This document shows positions 9,118-17,224 of a stretch of 64,000 bases of DNA, in pieces. How positions within the stretch are numbered: position 1 is the first letter of the stretch; each line of letters begins with the position of its first letter. Made by a program: the position numbers and the translations under genes. Below the pieces are notes generated by a model. That model was not told the DNA's origin. It saw only the letters and a list, made by a program, of their open reading frames with translations, and made no database searches. The stretch is from Hyphomonas sp. L-53-1-40 (lineage in GTDB: Bacteria > Pseudomonadota > Alphaproteobacteria > Caulobacterales > Hyphomonadaceae): positions 434,001-498,000 of the forward strand of contig NZ_AWFI01000012.1 of NCBI RefSeq assembly GCF_000682775.1, written 5' to 3'.

Positions 9118-9267
9118 TTATGCAGGATCATCCAGATCTTGCTTAAAACTATAATCATAACGCAACCGTATCCCCCCACGCACCTCCACCTTAATCCTGC
9201 CACGATCCCGGCCAGTCCCTGGCCAGTCGAAATCTGGAGCGCCGGAAAGAACTTCGCCTAGCTGGTA
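9118..9267 (-). pseudogene. In-frame open stretch after the tetR stop codon (possible gene remnant)
   Basis: Immediately after the TAG stop of the TetR gene the same frame stays open for 49 more codons to a TAA. The translation has a protein-like look (for example GAPDFDWPGTGRDRGRIKVE and LRYDYSFKQDLDDPA). It has no start codon of its own. It may be a scrap of a gene lost when the low-GC DUF7380/DUF4209 gene arrived, an old C-terminal extension of the regulator, or chance. I do not recognise a family. Confidence 0.2.
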
Positions 9268-9873
9268 CTACCCCGCCAACCCCTCAAAATACCCCATCAG
9301 CATTTGCAGCGTCAGCTCCCTTGCGCGCTCTGGCGGTTTGCCGATCAGTGTGCCGAGGGAGGGGCCGAACAGGCCGGTGCCGAGGGCGAGGGTAACGCTC
9401 ATCAGGATCATGTCTTCGGCAAGCTCTGACGGGATGCCGCCCTGCGATATCTTCTTCTGTGCGACATCCCGAACCGCCTCGCGCACCACGGTCAGGCGGC
9501 TGGTCTCGTCCGTCAGTTCCAGCCAGGCAGCCAGCCGCGCCGCGCCGCGTGACTCCAGCGCATCAAACAAGGTCTTCAGGCCCTCGGCCCGCGCCTTTGC
9601 CGGGGCATCGACGGGAATTTCGATGGCCATGATCGCGTCCACGAGATCGGCAATCATCCGCTCCATGAGGGCCTGCTGCACGGCGTCGATGGAGCCGAAA
9701 TGATGCAGCACGGTGGCATTCGCAACGCCCGCCGCCTTGGCCACATCCGCCAGGCGCAGCGTCTGCGGCCCCTGTTCCACCAACAGCGTCTCCGCCGCAG
9801 CAAGGATATTGGCGCGCGATTCTTCCGGCGTGCGACGGATTCGGGGTGAGCTGTCTTTTTTCTTTATTGACAT
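9268..9873 (-). CDS. TetR-family transcriptional repressor
   Basis: 201-residue DNA-binding regulator. Residues about 15-60 form the TetR helix-turn-helix (RANILAAAETLLVEQG, then VAKAAGVANATVLHHFGS); the rest is the helical ligand domain. The ATG at 9873 is preferred over the longer reading from 9942 because the family HTH normally starts close to the N-terminus and because the start codon itself lies in a palindrome. It is divergent from the metal-dependent hydrolase gene, 68 bp away, and probably represses both itself and that gene. Confidence 0.88.
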   Translation of the reverse strand: MSIKKKDSSPRIRRTPEESRANILAAAETLLVEQGPQTLRLADVAKAAGVANATVLHHFGSIDAVQQALMERMIADLVDAIMAIEIPVDAPAKARAEGLKTLFDALESRGAARLAAWLELTDETSRLTVVREAVRDVAQKKISQGGIPSELAEDMILMSVTLALGTGLFGPSLGTLIGKPPERARELTLQMLMGYFEGLAG

Positions 9874-9881
9874 TTTTGTCA
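9868..9881. promoter_or_regulatory. Candidate TetR operator
   Basis: TGACATTTTTGTCA is a 14-bp inverted repeat (TGACA/TGTCA, four-base spacer) that covers the start codon of the tetR gene. A TTGACA hexamer beginning at 9867 could serve as a -35 element for the divergent hydrolase gene, but I see no well-spaced -10. Autoregulation is inferred from position. Confidence 0.45.
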
Positions 9882-9941
9882 GTAGTATTACCTGTTGCGA
9901 CAAGACGATTGCCAGTTCTGTACCAGAAAGCAGTAAACACA

Positions 9942-10799
9942 ATGACGCGCAAACGCACCCCCGAAGACATCACGATCCAGCCGCGCAATCTGCGCTTTGA
10001 CATGACCGCCGCGGAGGATGGCCGCCCCTGGCTGGACGGAAACCCCGTCGCCACCGCCGTTTACAACGCCATGTCGCTGACCTTCCCGGAGGGCGAGCGC
10101 ATGTTCATGGACGCGGTAAAGGCGTATCGCGGAGAGGTTTCGGGCAAGCTGGCCGACGATGTGCAGGATTTCATCACGCAGGAAGCCATCCATTCGCGTG
10201 AACACCACCTGCTGAACAACAAGATCGACCCCGAAAAGTATCCCATCGCCGAAATCAATGCAGCGATCATGGAGAAGATCAACTTTGCCCGCGCCGGTGG
10301 CCCGATGCGCATGTTGATTGGCACAATCTGCCTCGAGCATTTCACGTCAATGATGGCCGACCTGATGTTCGATGCCGAGATCGACGGTGTGGCGATGTTC
10401 AGCAAGACAGACCCGGCGCTGGAGCGCCTCTGGCGTTGGCATGCGATGGAAGAAACTGAGCACAAGGCCGTTGCCTATGATGTCTTTCTGGAGGTCACCA
10501 AGGGCTGGTCGCCGCTGAAACGCTATTTCCGGCGCAGCCTGTCCATGCTGCTGATCACAAAACACTTTACCACCAACATCGCGACCTATGCGGCCATGCT
10601 GCTGGAAGCTGATGGCTATACCCGCGAAGACGCCGACCGCGCCGTGAAAGCGTTTCTCTGGAAGAAACCATCCCTGTTCGGACGCGGCTGGAAAGTCTGG
10701 CTCTCCTGGTTCAAGCCGGGGTTCCATCCGTGGGATCATGACAATCGCCATGCCATGGATGATTGGAAAGCGGAGTTTACACCGGTGGCCGCCGAATAG
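9942..10799 (+). CDS. Predicted metal-dependent hydrolase (PF10118-like)
   Basis: 285-residue protein of the family annotated as predicted metal-dependent hydrolases. It contains a ferritin-like series of Glu/His motifs spread over helices: EAIHSREHHLLNN, ICLEHFTSMM and WHAMEETEHKAVAYDVF, which would coordinate a di-metal centre. No membrane segments or signal. The start is the ATG at 9942, set by the family-typical RKRTPEDITIQPRNLRF beginning. Paired divergently with a TetR regulator, a common arrangement for this family. Substrate unknown. A strong hairpin follows the stop. Confidence 0.85.
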   Translation: MTRKRTPEDITIQPRNLRFDMTAAEDGRPWLDGNPVATAVYNAMSLTFPEGERMFMDAVKAYRGEVSGKLADDVQDFITQEAIHSREHHLLNNKIDPEKYPIAEINAAIMEKINFARAGGPMRMLIGTICLEHFTSMMADLMFDAEIDGVAMFSKTDPALERLWRWHAMEETEHKAVAYDVFLEVTKGWSPLKRYFRRSLSMLLITKHFTTNIATYAAMLLEADGYTREDADRAVKAFLWKKPSLFGRGWKVWLSWFKPGFHPWDHDNRHAMDDWKAEFTPVAAE

Positions 10800-10824
10800 G
10801 CCTGGCCCACATTTGACCTGATGA

Positions 10825-10854
10825 GAGGGCGTCTTGGCAGGGACGCCCTCGTTT
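10825..10854 (+). terminator. Rho-independent-type terminator after the hydrolase gene
   Basis: GAGGGCGTC (10825-10833) and GACGCCCTC (10842-10850) form a perfect nine-pair stem with an eight-base loop, followed by GTTTG. It lies 26 bp after the hydrolase stop and just ahead of the end of the convergent TPR gene. The T-run is short, so efficiency is uncertain. Confidence 0.6.
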
Positions 10855-10866
10855 GCTTCCAAGGCA

Positions 10867-11463
10867 TCAATCTGTTTCGACAACCCGGTAGAGCGCTTTC
10901 AATTCGGCGGAGGGCGCAAAGCCCGGATCGGCCGTCAGCGCCTTTTCGAGATAGTCATACGCTCGCGCATACGCGCCGAGATCATGATACGCGAGCGCGA
11001 GGTTGTGGTAGAGGCGTGACTGAAATTCCGGCGCGACAATGTCCACCGATGACAGCACCTGCACAGCCTTTTCCGGCTGCCCGGCATCGACATAGACCCC
11101 GCCGCAGCTGATGATCGTGCCCGGAACAGCTTGTCCGGAGGCCAGCGCCTCCTCGCAATCGGACGCCGCCTCTGCAAACTTTCCGGCCCTCCGGTACAAG
11201 ATCGCGCGATTGGTCAGCACCGCCACGCGAACTTCTTCATCCGTCTCAGGATCTTTCAGCGCTCCGCTGCAGGCCTGAACGCCGTCGCGGGATGCCTGCC
11301 CGGCGCGTTGCGCGGCCTCTGCACAAGCCTCAGCCGGCGGCGGCGTAAAGTACAGTTTACGGATGTACATGCCGGCTGGGTCTGCAGCTGCCGGCGTACT
11401 CGCAAGGGAAAACGCGACCGCTAACCCCGCAAGCCCTTTGTTCAGGATGTTCGACCATTTCAT
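10867..11463 (-). CDS. Exported TPR-repeat protein
   Basis: 198-residue protein with a Sec signal peptide (hydrophobic core then STPAAADP cleavage region near residue 28) and tetratricopeptide repeats in the mature part: LTNRAILYRRAGKFAEAASD, then a degenerate repeat and LYHNLALAYHDLGAYARAYD. Four cysteines may pair in the periplasm. I place the start at the ATG at 11463 because GGAGGAG lies just upstream; a GTG at 11481 overlaps that site. Probably a periplasmic scaffold; partner unknown. Divergent from the GlxA-type regulator. Confidence 0.78.
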   Translation of the reverse strand: MKWSNILNKGLAGLAVAFSLASTPAAADPAGMYIRKLYFTPPPAEACAEAAQRAGQASRDGVQACSGALKDPETDEEVRVAVLTNRAILYRRAGKFAEAASDCEEALASGQAVPGTIISCGGVYVDAGQPEKAVQVLSSVDIVAPEFQSRLYHNLALAYHDLGAYARAYDYLEKALTADPGFAPSAELKALYRVVETD

Positions 11464-11529
11464 CGTGACGCGCTCCTCCACTGGCGTTTCAATACCTCAT
11501 AGGTAGGGGATTGCGCTGCTGGGCAGAAT

Positions 11530-11543
11530 TGGCAATAATGCCA
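11530..11543. promoter_or_regulatory. Candidate operator in the TPR/GlxA divergent promoter
   Basis: TGGCAATAATGCCA is a perfect-arm inverted repeat (TGGCA/TGCCA, four-base spacer) in the 117-bp gap between the TPR gene and the GlxA-type regulator. It is well placed for autoregulation, but such short repeats also arise by chance. Confidence 0.3.
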
Positions 11544-11580
11544 TTATATGGTCGATTTTCGCCAATCTGAGAGCCACTCC

Positions 11581-12555
11581 ATGACGGACCGGAATACCCC
11601 CGCGCGCCACCTTATTGTCGCCCTGGCCTATGAAGGCCTCTGGCCGCTTGAATTCGGCATTGCGGCTGAAATCTTCGGCTGGCGCCGGCCGGAACTGAAG
11701 GATCTCTGGTATGATTTCCGCGTGGCCTGTCCGGCACAATCGGCTCAGGCCGTTGGCGGATTTTCGATTTCGTCACCCTATGGACTCGACAGCCTGAGTG
11801 AGGCGGACACGATCATCGTTCCCGGCTGGCAGAGCATCATTAAGCCGCCACCGGAAGAGATTCTGGAGGCCATACGCGCAGCGCACGCTCGTGGCGCACG
11901 ATTGCTCTCTTACTGCACCGGCGCGTTTGTCTTCGCCCATGCCGGCTTGCTGGATGGCCAACAGGCCACCACGCATTGGCGCTACCTTCCCTTGCTGAAA
12001 GAGCTGTTTCCGAAAATCGAGATCATTGATGACGTCCTCTATGTGGACAATGGCAACATCGTCACCGCCGCCGGCAGCAGCTCGGCCATCGATGCCAGCC
12101 TTCATGTCATCCGCAAGGATCATGGCTCCGGCGTGGCCAACAAGATTGCACGCAGCCTTGTCACCCCGCCCCATCGCGATGGCGGGCAATCCCAATATGT
12201 CGAAGCGCCGGTGCAAGAACGCCCCGGCAAATCTGTCGCCGCTGTGCTGGACTGGTCCCGCGAAATGCTGGACCAGCCGCTGACCATTGCGTGCTTCGCC
12301 CGCCAGGCGGGCATGAGCAAGCGAACCTTTCTACGTCGTTTCCGCGAAGGCACCGGCACCACGCCCCTGAAATGGCTCCGCCGCGAACGGGTCTTCCGGG
12401 CAATGCAGCTGCTGGAATCGACCCCGCTCGACATCACCGACGTGGCGCTGCAAAGCGGGTTTGCATCGACTGAGACCTTCCGTACCGCTTTCCGCCAGAT
12501 CGCCTGCACCTCGCCGCACGCCTATCGCAAGCGGTTCGAGGCCATCGACGCCTGA
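11581..12555 (+). CDS. GlxA-family transcriptional regulator (DJ-1/PfpI + AraC HTH)
   Basis: 324-residue regulator. The N-terminal half is a class I glutamine-amidotransferase-like (DJ-1/PfpI) domain with a nucleophile-elbow Cys at about residue 112 (LLSYCTGAFVFA). The C-terminal 100 residues are an AraC-type double helix-turn-helix (FARQAGMSKRTFLRRF and DVALQSGFASTETFRTAFRQ). Start at 11581 is chosen from family alignment; 11548 is an alternative. GlxA regulators typically control catabolic or stress genes. It is 43 bp upstream of the flavodoxin-like gene, a plausible target or operon partner. Confidence 0.88.
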   Translation: MTDRNTPARHLIVALAYEGLWPLEFGIAAEIFGWRRPELKDLWYDFRVACPAQSAQAVGGFSISSPYGLDSLSEADTIIVPGWQSIIKPPPEEILEAIRAAHARGARLLSYCTGAFVFAHAGLLDGQQATTHWRYLPLLKELFPKIEIIDDVLYVDNGNIVTAAGSSSAIDASLHVIRKDHGSGVANKIARSLVTPPHRDGGQSQYVEAPVQERPGKSVAAVLDWSREMLDQPLTIACFARQAGMSKRTFLRRFREGTGTTPLKWLRRERVFRAMQLLESTPLDITDVALQSGFASTETFRTAFRQIACTSPHAYRKRFEAIDA

Positions 12556-12598
12556 GCGAGGGGCTTGCCCTGACGCGTGAGGCTTGGAAGGAAGGGGC

Positions 12599-13084
12599 AT
12601 GACCAAGCTTCTGATCGTCTATCATTCCCGCACCGGCGGAACCCGCCAGATGGCGGAGGCTGCGGCCAAGGCGGCACGAAACGAAACCGAAACGGAACTG
12701 AAACGCGCGGAAGACACCACGCCGGAGGATATGCTCGGCGCGTCCGGCTATCTCTTCGCAGCGCCGGAAAACCTCGCTGCGCTGTCGGGCGCGATGAAGG
12801 AATTCTTCGACCGGTGCTACTATCCCGCGCTCGGCAAGATCGAAGGGCGGCCCTACGCTCTGATGATCTGCGCGGGCTCGGATGGCGAGAACGCCGCGCG
12901 CCAGACCGCGCGCATTGCCACCGGGTGGCGGCTGAAACAGGTCCAGCCCCCCCTGATCATCTGCACGCACGCCCAGACGGAAGCGGAAATCCTCGCGGAA
13001 AAGACGATACCCGAAGTAGACCTCGCCAAATGCCGCGAGCTTGGGGCCGCGCTCGGCGCTGGGATAGAGATGGGGGTTTTCTGA
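12599..13084 (+). CDS. Flavodoxin-like / NAD(P)H:FMN reductase-family protein
   Basis: 161-residue alpha/beta flavoprotein. The N-terminal beta strand and phosphate-binding loop (LLIVYHSRTGGTRQM) is the classic flavodoxin FMN site, and YLFAAPENLAALSGAMKEFF is the second FMN loop of the WrbA/NAD(P)H-oxidoreductase type. No cysteine or iron-sulfur motif. GGAAGGGG lies directly before the ATG at 12599. It follows the GlxA-type regulator. Electron partner unknown. Confidence 0.8.
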   Translation: MTKLLIVYHSRTGGTRQMAEAAAKAARNETETELKRAEDTTPEDMLGASGYLFAAPENLAALSGAMKEFFDRCYYPALGKIEGRPYALMICAGSDGENAARQTARIATGWRLKQVQPPLIICTHAQTEAEILAEKTIPEVDLAKCRELGAALGAGIEMGVF

Positions 13085-13191
13085 CTGCCGCTGTGCCCGT
13101 CCGAGGTTCCTGCTATCCCCCACACCAGCCGCACAAACCCTTGAAATTGCTGGCGATCAAAAAACTTTATCCCACCCCTCCGTGCTCGGCC

Positions 13192-13197
13192 TATAAT
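13192..13197 (+). promoter_or_regulatory. TATAAT -10 box just before a probable leaderless gene
   Basis: A perfect TATAAT at 13192-13197 would place transcription start at about 13204, one base before the ATG at 13205. No ribosome binding site is present, so the message may be leaderless. No good -35 is visible. Confidence 0.4.
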
Positions 13198-13204
13198 GCA
13201 CGTC

Positions 13205-13567
13205 ATGACAGACCCGCGTCACGCCCGCTATTATGCCTTTGTCTGGCCACTCTTCTGGCCCTGGCTCTGGCTGAATCTGCGCCGGCTCGAAGCCTGGCAG
13301 GAGGAGACCGGGCGCACTGTGCTGCTGCGCATTGACCGCTTCGGCAACATCTACATAACGGCGATGGCGGATGCGCCCAACCCACAGCGCTATCAATACA
13401 CCGCGCCGGTGATCCCGGCATGGGAGCGCCCGTTACGCTGGAGCGATCTGCCAGAAAACCTCGTCGCGGGCGTGGTCCCGCTCGCAAAATGCTGTGCGGC
13501 AGCGGTGACACAGGCGAAAGCCGTCACCATCTCAGGAACCTCACCTGTTGCTCCCGACACATCCTGA
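13205..13567 (+). CDS. Small hypothetical membrane-associated protein
   Basis: 120-residue protein I do not recognise. An aromatic, Trp-rich hydrophobic segment lies near residues 9-25 (AFVWPLFWPWLWLNL), followed by a polar region with RIDRFGNIYIT and a final low-complexity tail. One membrane anchor with a cytosolic domain is likely. An ATG at 13196 is also in frame, but the TATAAT box at 13192 overlaps it, which favours 13205. The next gene is convergent. Confidence 0.6.
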   Translation: MTDPRHARYYAFVWPLFWPWLWLNLRRLEAWQEETGRTVLLRIDRFGNIYITAMADAPNPQRYQYTAPVIPAWERPLRWSDLPENLVAGVVPLAKCCAAAVTQAKAVTISGTSPVAPDTS

Positions 13568-13643
13568 TACGGATGACCTGACCGAATTCAAATCGACCCA
13601 ACCGGAAGGCCACCGCCTCGCCGGCCATTCCTGCTGCCTGAAA

Positions 13644-13683
13644 CAAAAAACGGCGGACCCCCACTCTGGGTACCCGCCGCTTT
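13644..13683 (-). terminator. Rho-independent terminator, possibly bidirectional
   Basis: CGGCGG (13651-13656) pairs with CCGCCG (13674-13679), with inner ACCC/GGGT pairs and a small loop. On the minus strand the stem is followed by six T residues (13645-13650), so it terminates the FKBP gene well; on the plus strand only CTTT follows, for the small membrane protein gene. Confidence 0.8.
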
Positions 13684-13705
13684 GAATTCGAGAACTCGGA
13701 AGAAA

Positions 13706-14143
13706 TTAGGCAGCTTCGCCGATCTTTACCAGTTCGATGTTGAAGGTCAGGTCTTCGCCGGCCAATGGATGGTTGGCGTCCAGCGTTACAGATTCCTCTT
13801 CAACGGCAGCCACTGTCACAGGGATCACTTGCCCGTCCTGGGTCTGCATCTGAAGGCGTGAGCCAACTTCCAGCGGAATCTCCGCCGGAATATCTGCGCG
13901 AGGCACATCCTGGCGCATGGCCGGGTTCATCTGACCATAGGCGTCATCACACGCAACATTAACGGTCTTCTTGTCGCCAACGGTCATGCCCGGAATGGCA
14001 GAGTCGAGGCCAGGTATGATTTGGCCGGATCCGACTTCGAATGTCAGCGGCTCGCGCCCTTCTGAACTGTCGAATGTGGTGCCGTCATTGAGGGTGCCGG
14101 TGTAATGGATGTGTACGGTATCGCCCGTTTTCACTTGCGTCAT
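13706..14143 (-). CDS. FKBP-type peptidyl-prolyl isomerase (SlyD-like)
   Basis: 145-residue cytosolic prolyl isomerase and chaperone. The start VHIHYTGTLNDGTTFDSS and GLDSAIPGMTVGDKKT are FKBP core motifs, and the segment YGQMNPAMRQDVPR marks the insert-in-flap chaperone domain of SlyD types. It lacks the His/Cys-rich metal-binding tail of enterobacterial SlyD, ending instead in a short Ala-rich end. Monocistronic by context, with a clear terminator just past the stop. Confidence 0.92.
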   Translation of the reverse strand: MTQVKTGDTVHIHYTGTLNDGTTFDSSEGREPLTFEVGSGQIIPGLDSAIPGMTVGDKKTVNVACDDAYGQMNPAMRQDVPRADIPAEIPLEVGSRLQMQTQDGQVIPVTVAAVEEESVTLDANHPLAGEDLTFNIELVKIGEAA

Positions 14144-14263
14144 GGTCTCGCTCCAATCGTGGTGGGTGGAATTTCAGAGGCCGCGTCGCGCGCACGGGTG
14201 CTCCGTTGAACTGAGGCCATACCTAGGGCTTCTGAGGCATATGTAAACCCGCCGAGCAGCAAA

Positions 14264-14286
14264 TGGCCCGGCGGCGTGCCGGGCCA
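14264..14286 (-). terminator. Hairpin terminator after the aldehyde dehydrogenase gene
   Basis: TGGCCCGGC (14264-14272) and GCCGGGCCA (14278-14286) form a perfect nine-pair GC-rich stem with a five-base loop, ten bases past the stop of the minus-strand aldehyde dehydrogenase. Only TTTG follows on that strand, so the U-tract is weak. Confidence 0.6.
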
Positions 14287-14295
14287 GTACATTGA

Positions 14296-15672
14296 TCAGT
14301 ATACGAAAACTGCTTTGACGTTGACGAATTCCTTCATGCCAAAGCCGCCATGTTCCCGGCCAAATCCGGAATCCTTGACGCCCCCAAACGGCATGTTTGG
14401 TGCGGCAATGCCAAACCCGTTGATCCTCACCATGCCGGTGTCGAAATGATTACAGGCCAGCTCAATCGCGCGGTCTTCATTGCGCGAGAAAATGCCGCCA
14501 CCAAGGCCATACCGGCTGTCATTGGCAATCCGCATCGCATCGTCATCATCCTTGGCGCGGATCACCGAAGCCACGGGACCGAACAATTCGTCGTCATAGG
14601 CGGGCTGGCCCGGCGCCACATCAGTCAACACGGTCGAGGGATAATAGGCGCCCTGCATGTCAGGGATTTCACCGCCACAGCGAATGGTCGCGCCTTTTTC
14701 AACACTGTCCTTGACCTGGCCATGCAGCGTTTCACGCAGGTCAGCGCGGGCCATTGGCCCCAGATCACTGTCTTCGGCAAACGGGTCGCCGAGCTTGATG
14801 TCCGCCATTGCCTTCACGAATTTTTCGGTGAACTCATCATAGACTTCCTCAGTCACAATGAAGCGCTTGGCGTTCACACAGGTCTCGCCATTGTTGAACA
14901 GCCGCCCTTTCACGCATGTCTCGACGGCGAGATCCACATCGGCATCTTCCAGCACCAGATAAGCGTCGTTCGAGCCAAGCTCCAGCACAGTCTTCTTCAG
15001 CGCCTTGCCGGCTTTCTCACCCACCACGCGGCCGGCGCCGTCACTGCCGGTCAGGGTCACGCCGCGTATGAGGTCATTCTCGATCACGGCATCGGACTGA
15101 TCATGCGAGATCAACAGAACGGTGAAGAGATGTTTCGGCAGGCCTGCAGCTTCATAGATATTGCGCAGCATCAATCCACTGCCCGTACAGGTCTCAGCGT
15201 GCTTCAGCAGAACGCCATTGCCCGCCATGAGGTTGGAGATGGAATAGCGGATCGCCTGATAGAGTGGGAAGTTCCAAGGCTGGATACCATAGACGATGCC
15301 AATCGGGGAATAGGTCACGATGCCTTTGCGACCCGTCATGATATCGCGCTCTTCGCTGGCCAGCTCTTTCGGGCCCTGCTCAGCCGTATAGTCGCAAATC
15401 CCGGCGCACAATTTCACCTCTTCCTGCCCATCGCGATAGAGCTTTCCCATCTCCTTGGTCATAAGCTCGGCATAGTCATCGACATGCTTGCGCAACTCAT
15501 CGCCGATGGCCTTGATGACTTTCGCGCGGTCTTCGAGACTGCGCTGGCGCCAGTCTTGGTAGGCAGCGTGGCACTGCTCGATAGCGAGCGCCATCTCGTC
15601 ATCACTCATGCGGGGATAGGTCTTCAGCGTCTCGCCAGTGGCCGGGTTGATCGTCTTGAGAAGGTCGGTCAT
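14296..15672 (-). CDS. NAD(P)-dependent aldehyde dehydrogenase (succinate-semialdehyde type)
   Basis: 458-residue aldehyde dehydrogenase, the compact length of the Sad/YneI-like succinate-semialdehyde branch. The cofactor-site GIQPWNFP, the general-base region VLELGSNDAYLVLEDADVD and the catalytic Cys in NNGETCVNAKRF are intact; PFGGVKDSGFGREHG is the family C-terminal motif. Asn-Asp replaces the Gly-Gly seen after LELG in many members, as in the Sad branch. It is not the CoA-dependent MmsA type. GGGGGATCTCC ahead may serve as ribosome binding site. Substrate is inferred from the subfamily. Confidence 0.85.
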   Translation of the reverse strand: MTDLLKTINPATGETLKTYPRMSDDEMALAIEQCHAAYQDWRQRSLEDRAKVIKAIGDELRKHVDDYAELMTKEMGKLYRDGQEEVKLCAGICDYTAEQGPKELASEERDIMTGRKGIVTYSPIGIVYGIQPWNFPLYQAIRYSISNLMAGNGVLLKHAETCTGSGLMLRNIYEAAGLPKHLFTVLLISHDQSDAVIENDLIRGVTLTGSDGAGRVVGEKAGKALKKTVLELGSNDAYLVLEDADVDLAVETCVKGRLFNNGETCVNAKRFIVTEEVYDEFTEKFVKAMADIKLGDPFAEDSDLGPMARADLRETLHGQVKDSVEKGATIRCGGEIPDMQGAYYPSTVLTDVAPGQPAYDDELFGPVASVIRAKDDDDAMRIANDSRYGLGGGIFSRNEDRAIELACNHFDTGMVRINGFGIAAPNMPFGGVKDSGFGREHGGFGMKEFVNVKAVFVY

Positions 15673-15759
15673 GCAGGGGGATCTCCAATCTTGCTTTCAC
15701 AAGTTCAACGACCCGCCCCGCTGGCAGTTCCGATCACATTCCCGTTAGATACAGCCAGA

Positions 15760-16194
15760 TTATTCCGGCCACGTATCGTAATTCTCTTTCATGTAAGAGA
15801 ATCCATCCTCGACGATCTCGCGCAGGACCTCCATGTCGATGTCGGCGAGCTTGTTGATGTAAAGACAGCTCTTGCCGACCTTGTGCTTGCCCAGCCGGGC
15901 GAGCTTGTCGCTCATGTCGCGATATCCCGGCATGATATACAGGACGAGATTGGCTTTGCGCGGCGAAAACCCGGTGATCAGCATATCGCCTTCGCGACCG
16001 CTGTCATACTTGTAGTGATAACGGCCATAACCGACCAGGCTCGGTCCCCACATCCGGGGTGTATAGCCCGTGACTTCCTCGAACCAGTCCAGCAGCTTTT
16101 CGCCATCAGCGCGGCGCGTGGGATGCTCGACCGCCGCGACAAATTCTGCTGGCGACACCAGGGTCGGCTTGGTCTTGTTGTCCGATTTCGCCAT
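15760..16194 (-). CDS. DUF1801-domain protein
   Basis: 144-residue small cytosolic protein of the DUF1801 fold (YdhG/iron-chaperone-like), with WGPSLVGYGRYHYKY and the LYINKLADIDMEVL end typical of the family. Function is not established. The ATG at 16194 has AGGGGGG a few bases upstream. It is last in a three-gene unit after the DUF389 gene (22 bp gap). Confidence 0.82.
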   Translation of the reverse strand: MAKSDNKTKPTLVSPAEFVAAVEHPTRRADGEKLLDWFEEVTGYTPRMWGPSLVGYGRYHYKYDSGREGDMLITGFSPRKANLVLYIMPGYRDMSDKLARLGKHKVGKSCLYINKLADIDMEVLREIVEDGFSYMKENYDTWPE

Positions 16195-16216
16195 ACACCC
16201 CCCTGACGGGACGAGC

Positions 16217-17218
16217 TTAGCCGACCGACACCTCAGCGCCAAGGTCCAGCCAAAGGATCAATGCGGTGGCAGCGGCCAGCAGCAGGATCGAAAGTCCCGC
16301 ATTGATCCACACGGCCCGGTCGGCATTCTTCTGATCTATCCAGGCACGCGGCCTGATCTTCCGCAGTCGGAACACGATCAAGGCCGCCAGAACCAGGGCC
16401 ACCACATTCAGAGACAGGAGCAAGCCTGCCCGCAATGCCAATGTCCAGTGCCCTGCTCCCACAAAAAGACCCAGCGCCGCGCCCGGCGGCAGCAAGGCAG
16501 CGGCGACCATCACGCCGACCAAAGCCGAGGCCTGCCCGCGCGTCAGGGACAGGGCCGCCGCACCACCAGCCGCCATGGCAAGAGCCAGCCCGTCCAGACG
16601 CACTTCAGCGCGTGACATCAGCTCCCGGCTTTGCAGGTCAATCTGGAGCACAAACGACAATAGCCATGCACAGACAAGCGCGATCGCGATTCCGGACCCC
16701 AGCGTGATCGAGGCCCGCTTCAGCAGTTTGAAATCGCCCAGCGCAGCGCCCATCGAAAAGCCAAGCACAGGCCCCAACAGGGGCGCGATCACCATGGCGC
16801 CGATCACAGCCGCGATGCCGTCAGAGTTCAGACCAATCGCCGCCACAATGGTCGACAACACGACCATGATGATGAAGTCCCGGTCCAGCCGCGCACCCGT
16901 GGAGACATCGGAATAGATCTCTTCCCGCGTCGCCTGAACCCGTTTGTCGGCCTTCTGGTCCGTCGCCTCTTCAATGTTTGGCGCAGTCGCCTCCACCGGA
17001 AGCACGGTGATCCGGAAATCTTCGCACGTATCCAGCGCGGTCTGGATATTATCGATCAGTGACTGGCCACTGCCTTCCCGCATGAAGACAGAGATCAGCT
17101 TGCGATCCTTGCGCTCAGTGTCCTGAACATAATAATCGATCGGGTCGGCCGCTTTCACCGCCCGGATTACGGTATCGTAGCGTTCGTCATTCGGCAGGTG
17201 AACTTCCAACAGGCGCAT
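16217..17218 (-). CDS. DUF389 (TIGR00341-type) membrane protein
   Basis: 333-residue inner-membrane protein. The first 90 residues are a soluble ferredoxin-like domain; a second part has about six or seven hydrophobic helices including the conserved GLNSDGIAAVIGAMVIAPLL, the family hallmark. Possible transporter; substrate unknown. It begins 6 bp after the stop of the upstream dehydrogenase, so translation is probably coupled. No strong ribosome binding site, which fits coupling. Confidence 0.87.
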   Translation of the reverse strand: MRLLEVHLPNDERYDTVIRAVKAADPIDYYVQDTERKDRKLISVFMREGSGQSLIDNIQTALDTCEDFRITVLPVEATAPNIEEATDQKADKRVQATREEIYSDVSTGARLDRDFIIMVVLSTIVAAIGLNSDGIAAVIGAMVIAPLLGPVLGFSMGAALGDFKLLKRASITLGSGIAIALVCAWLLSFVLQIDLQSRELMSRAEVRLDGLALAMAAGGAAALSLTRGQASALVGVMVAAALLPPGAALGLFVGAGHWTLALRAGLLLSLNVVALVLAALIVFRLRKIRPRAWIDQKNADRAVWINAGLSILLLAAATALILWLDLGAEVSVG

Positions 17219-17224
17219 GATTAT

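Noticed and set aside
14350-16206. 618-codon plus-strand frame
   Set aside because: Antisense to the aldehyde dehydrogenase and the DUF1801 gene, which carry clear motifs.
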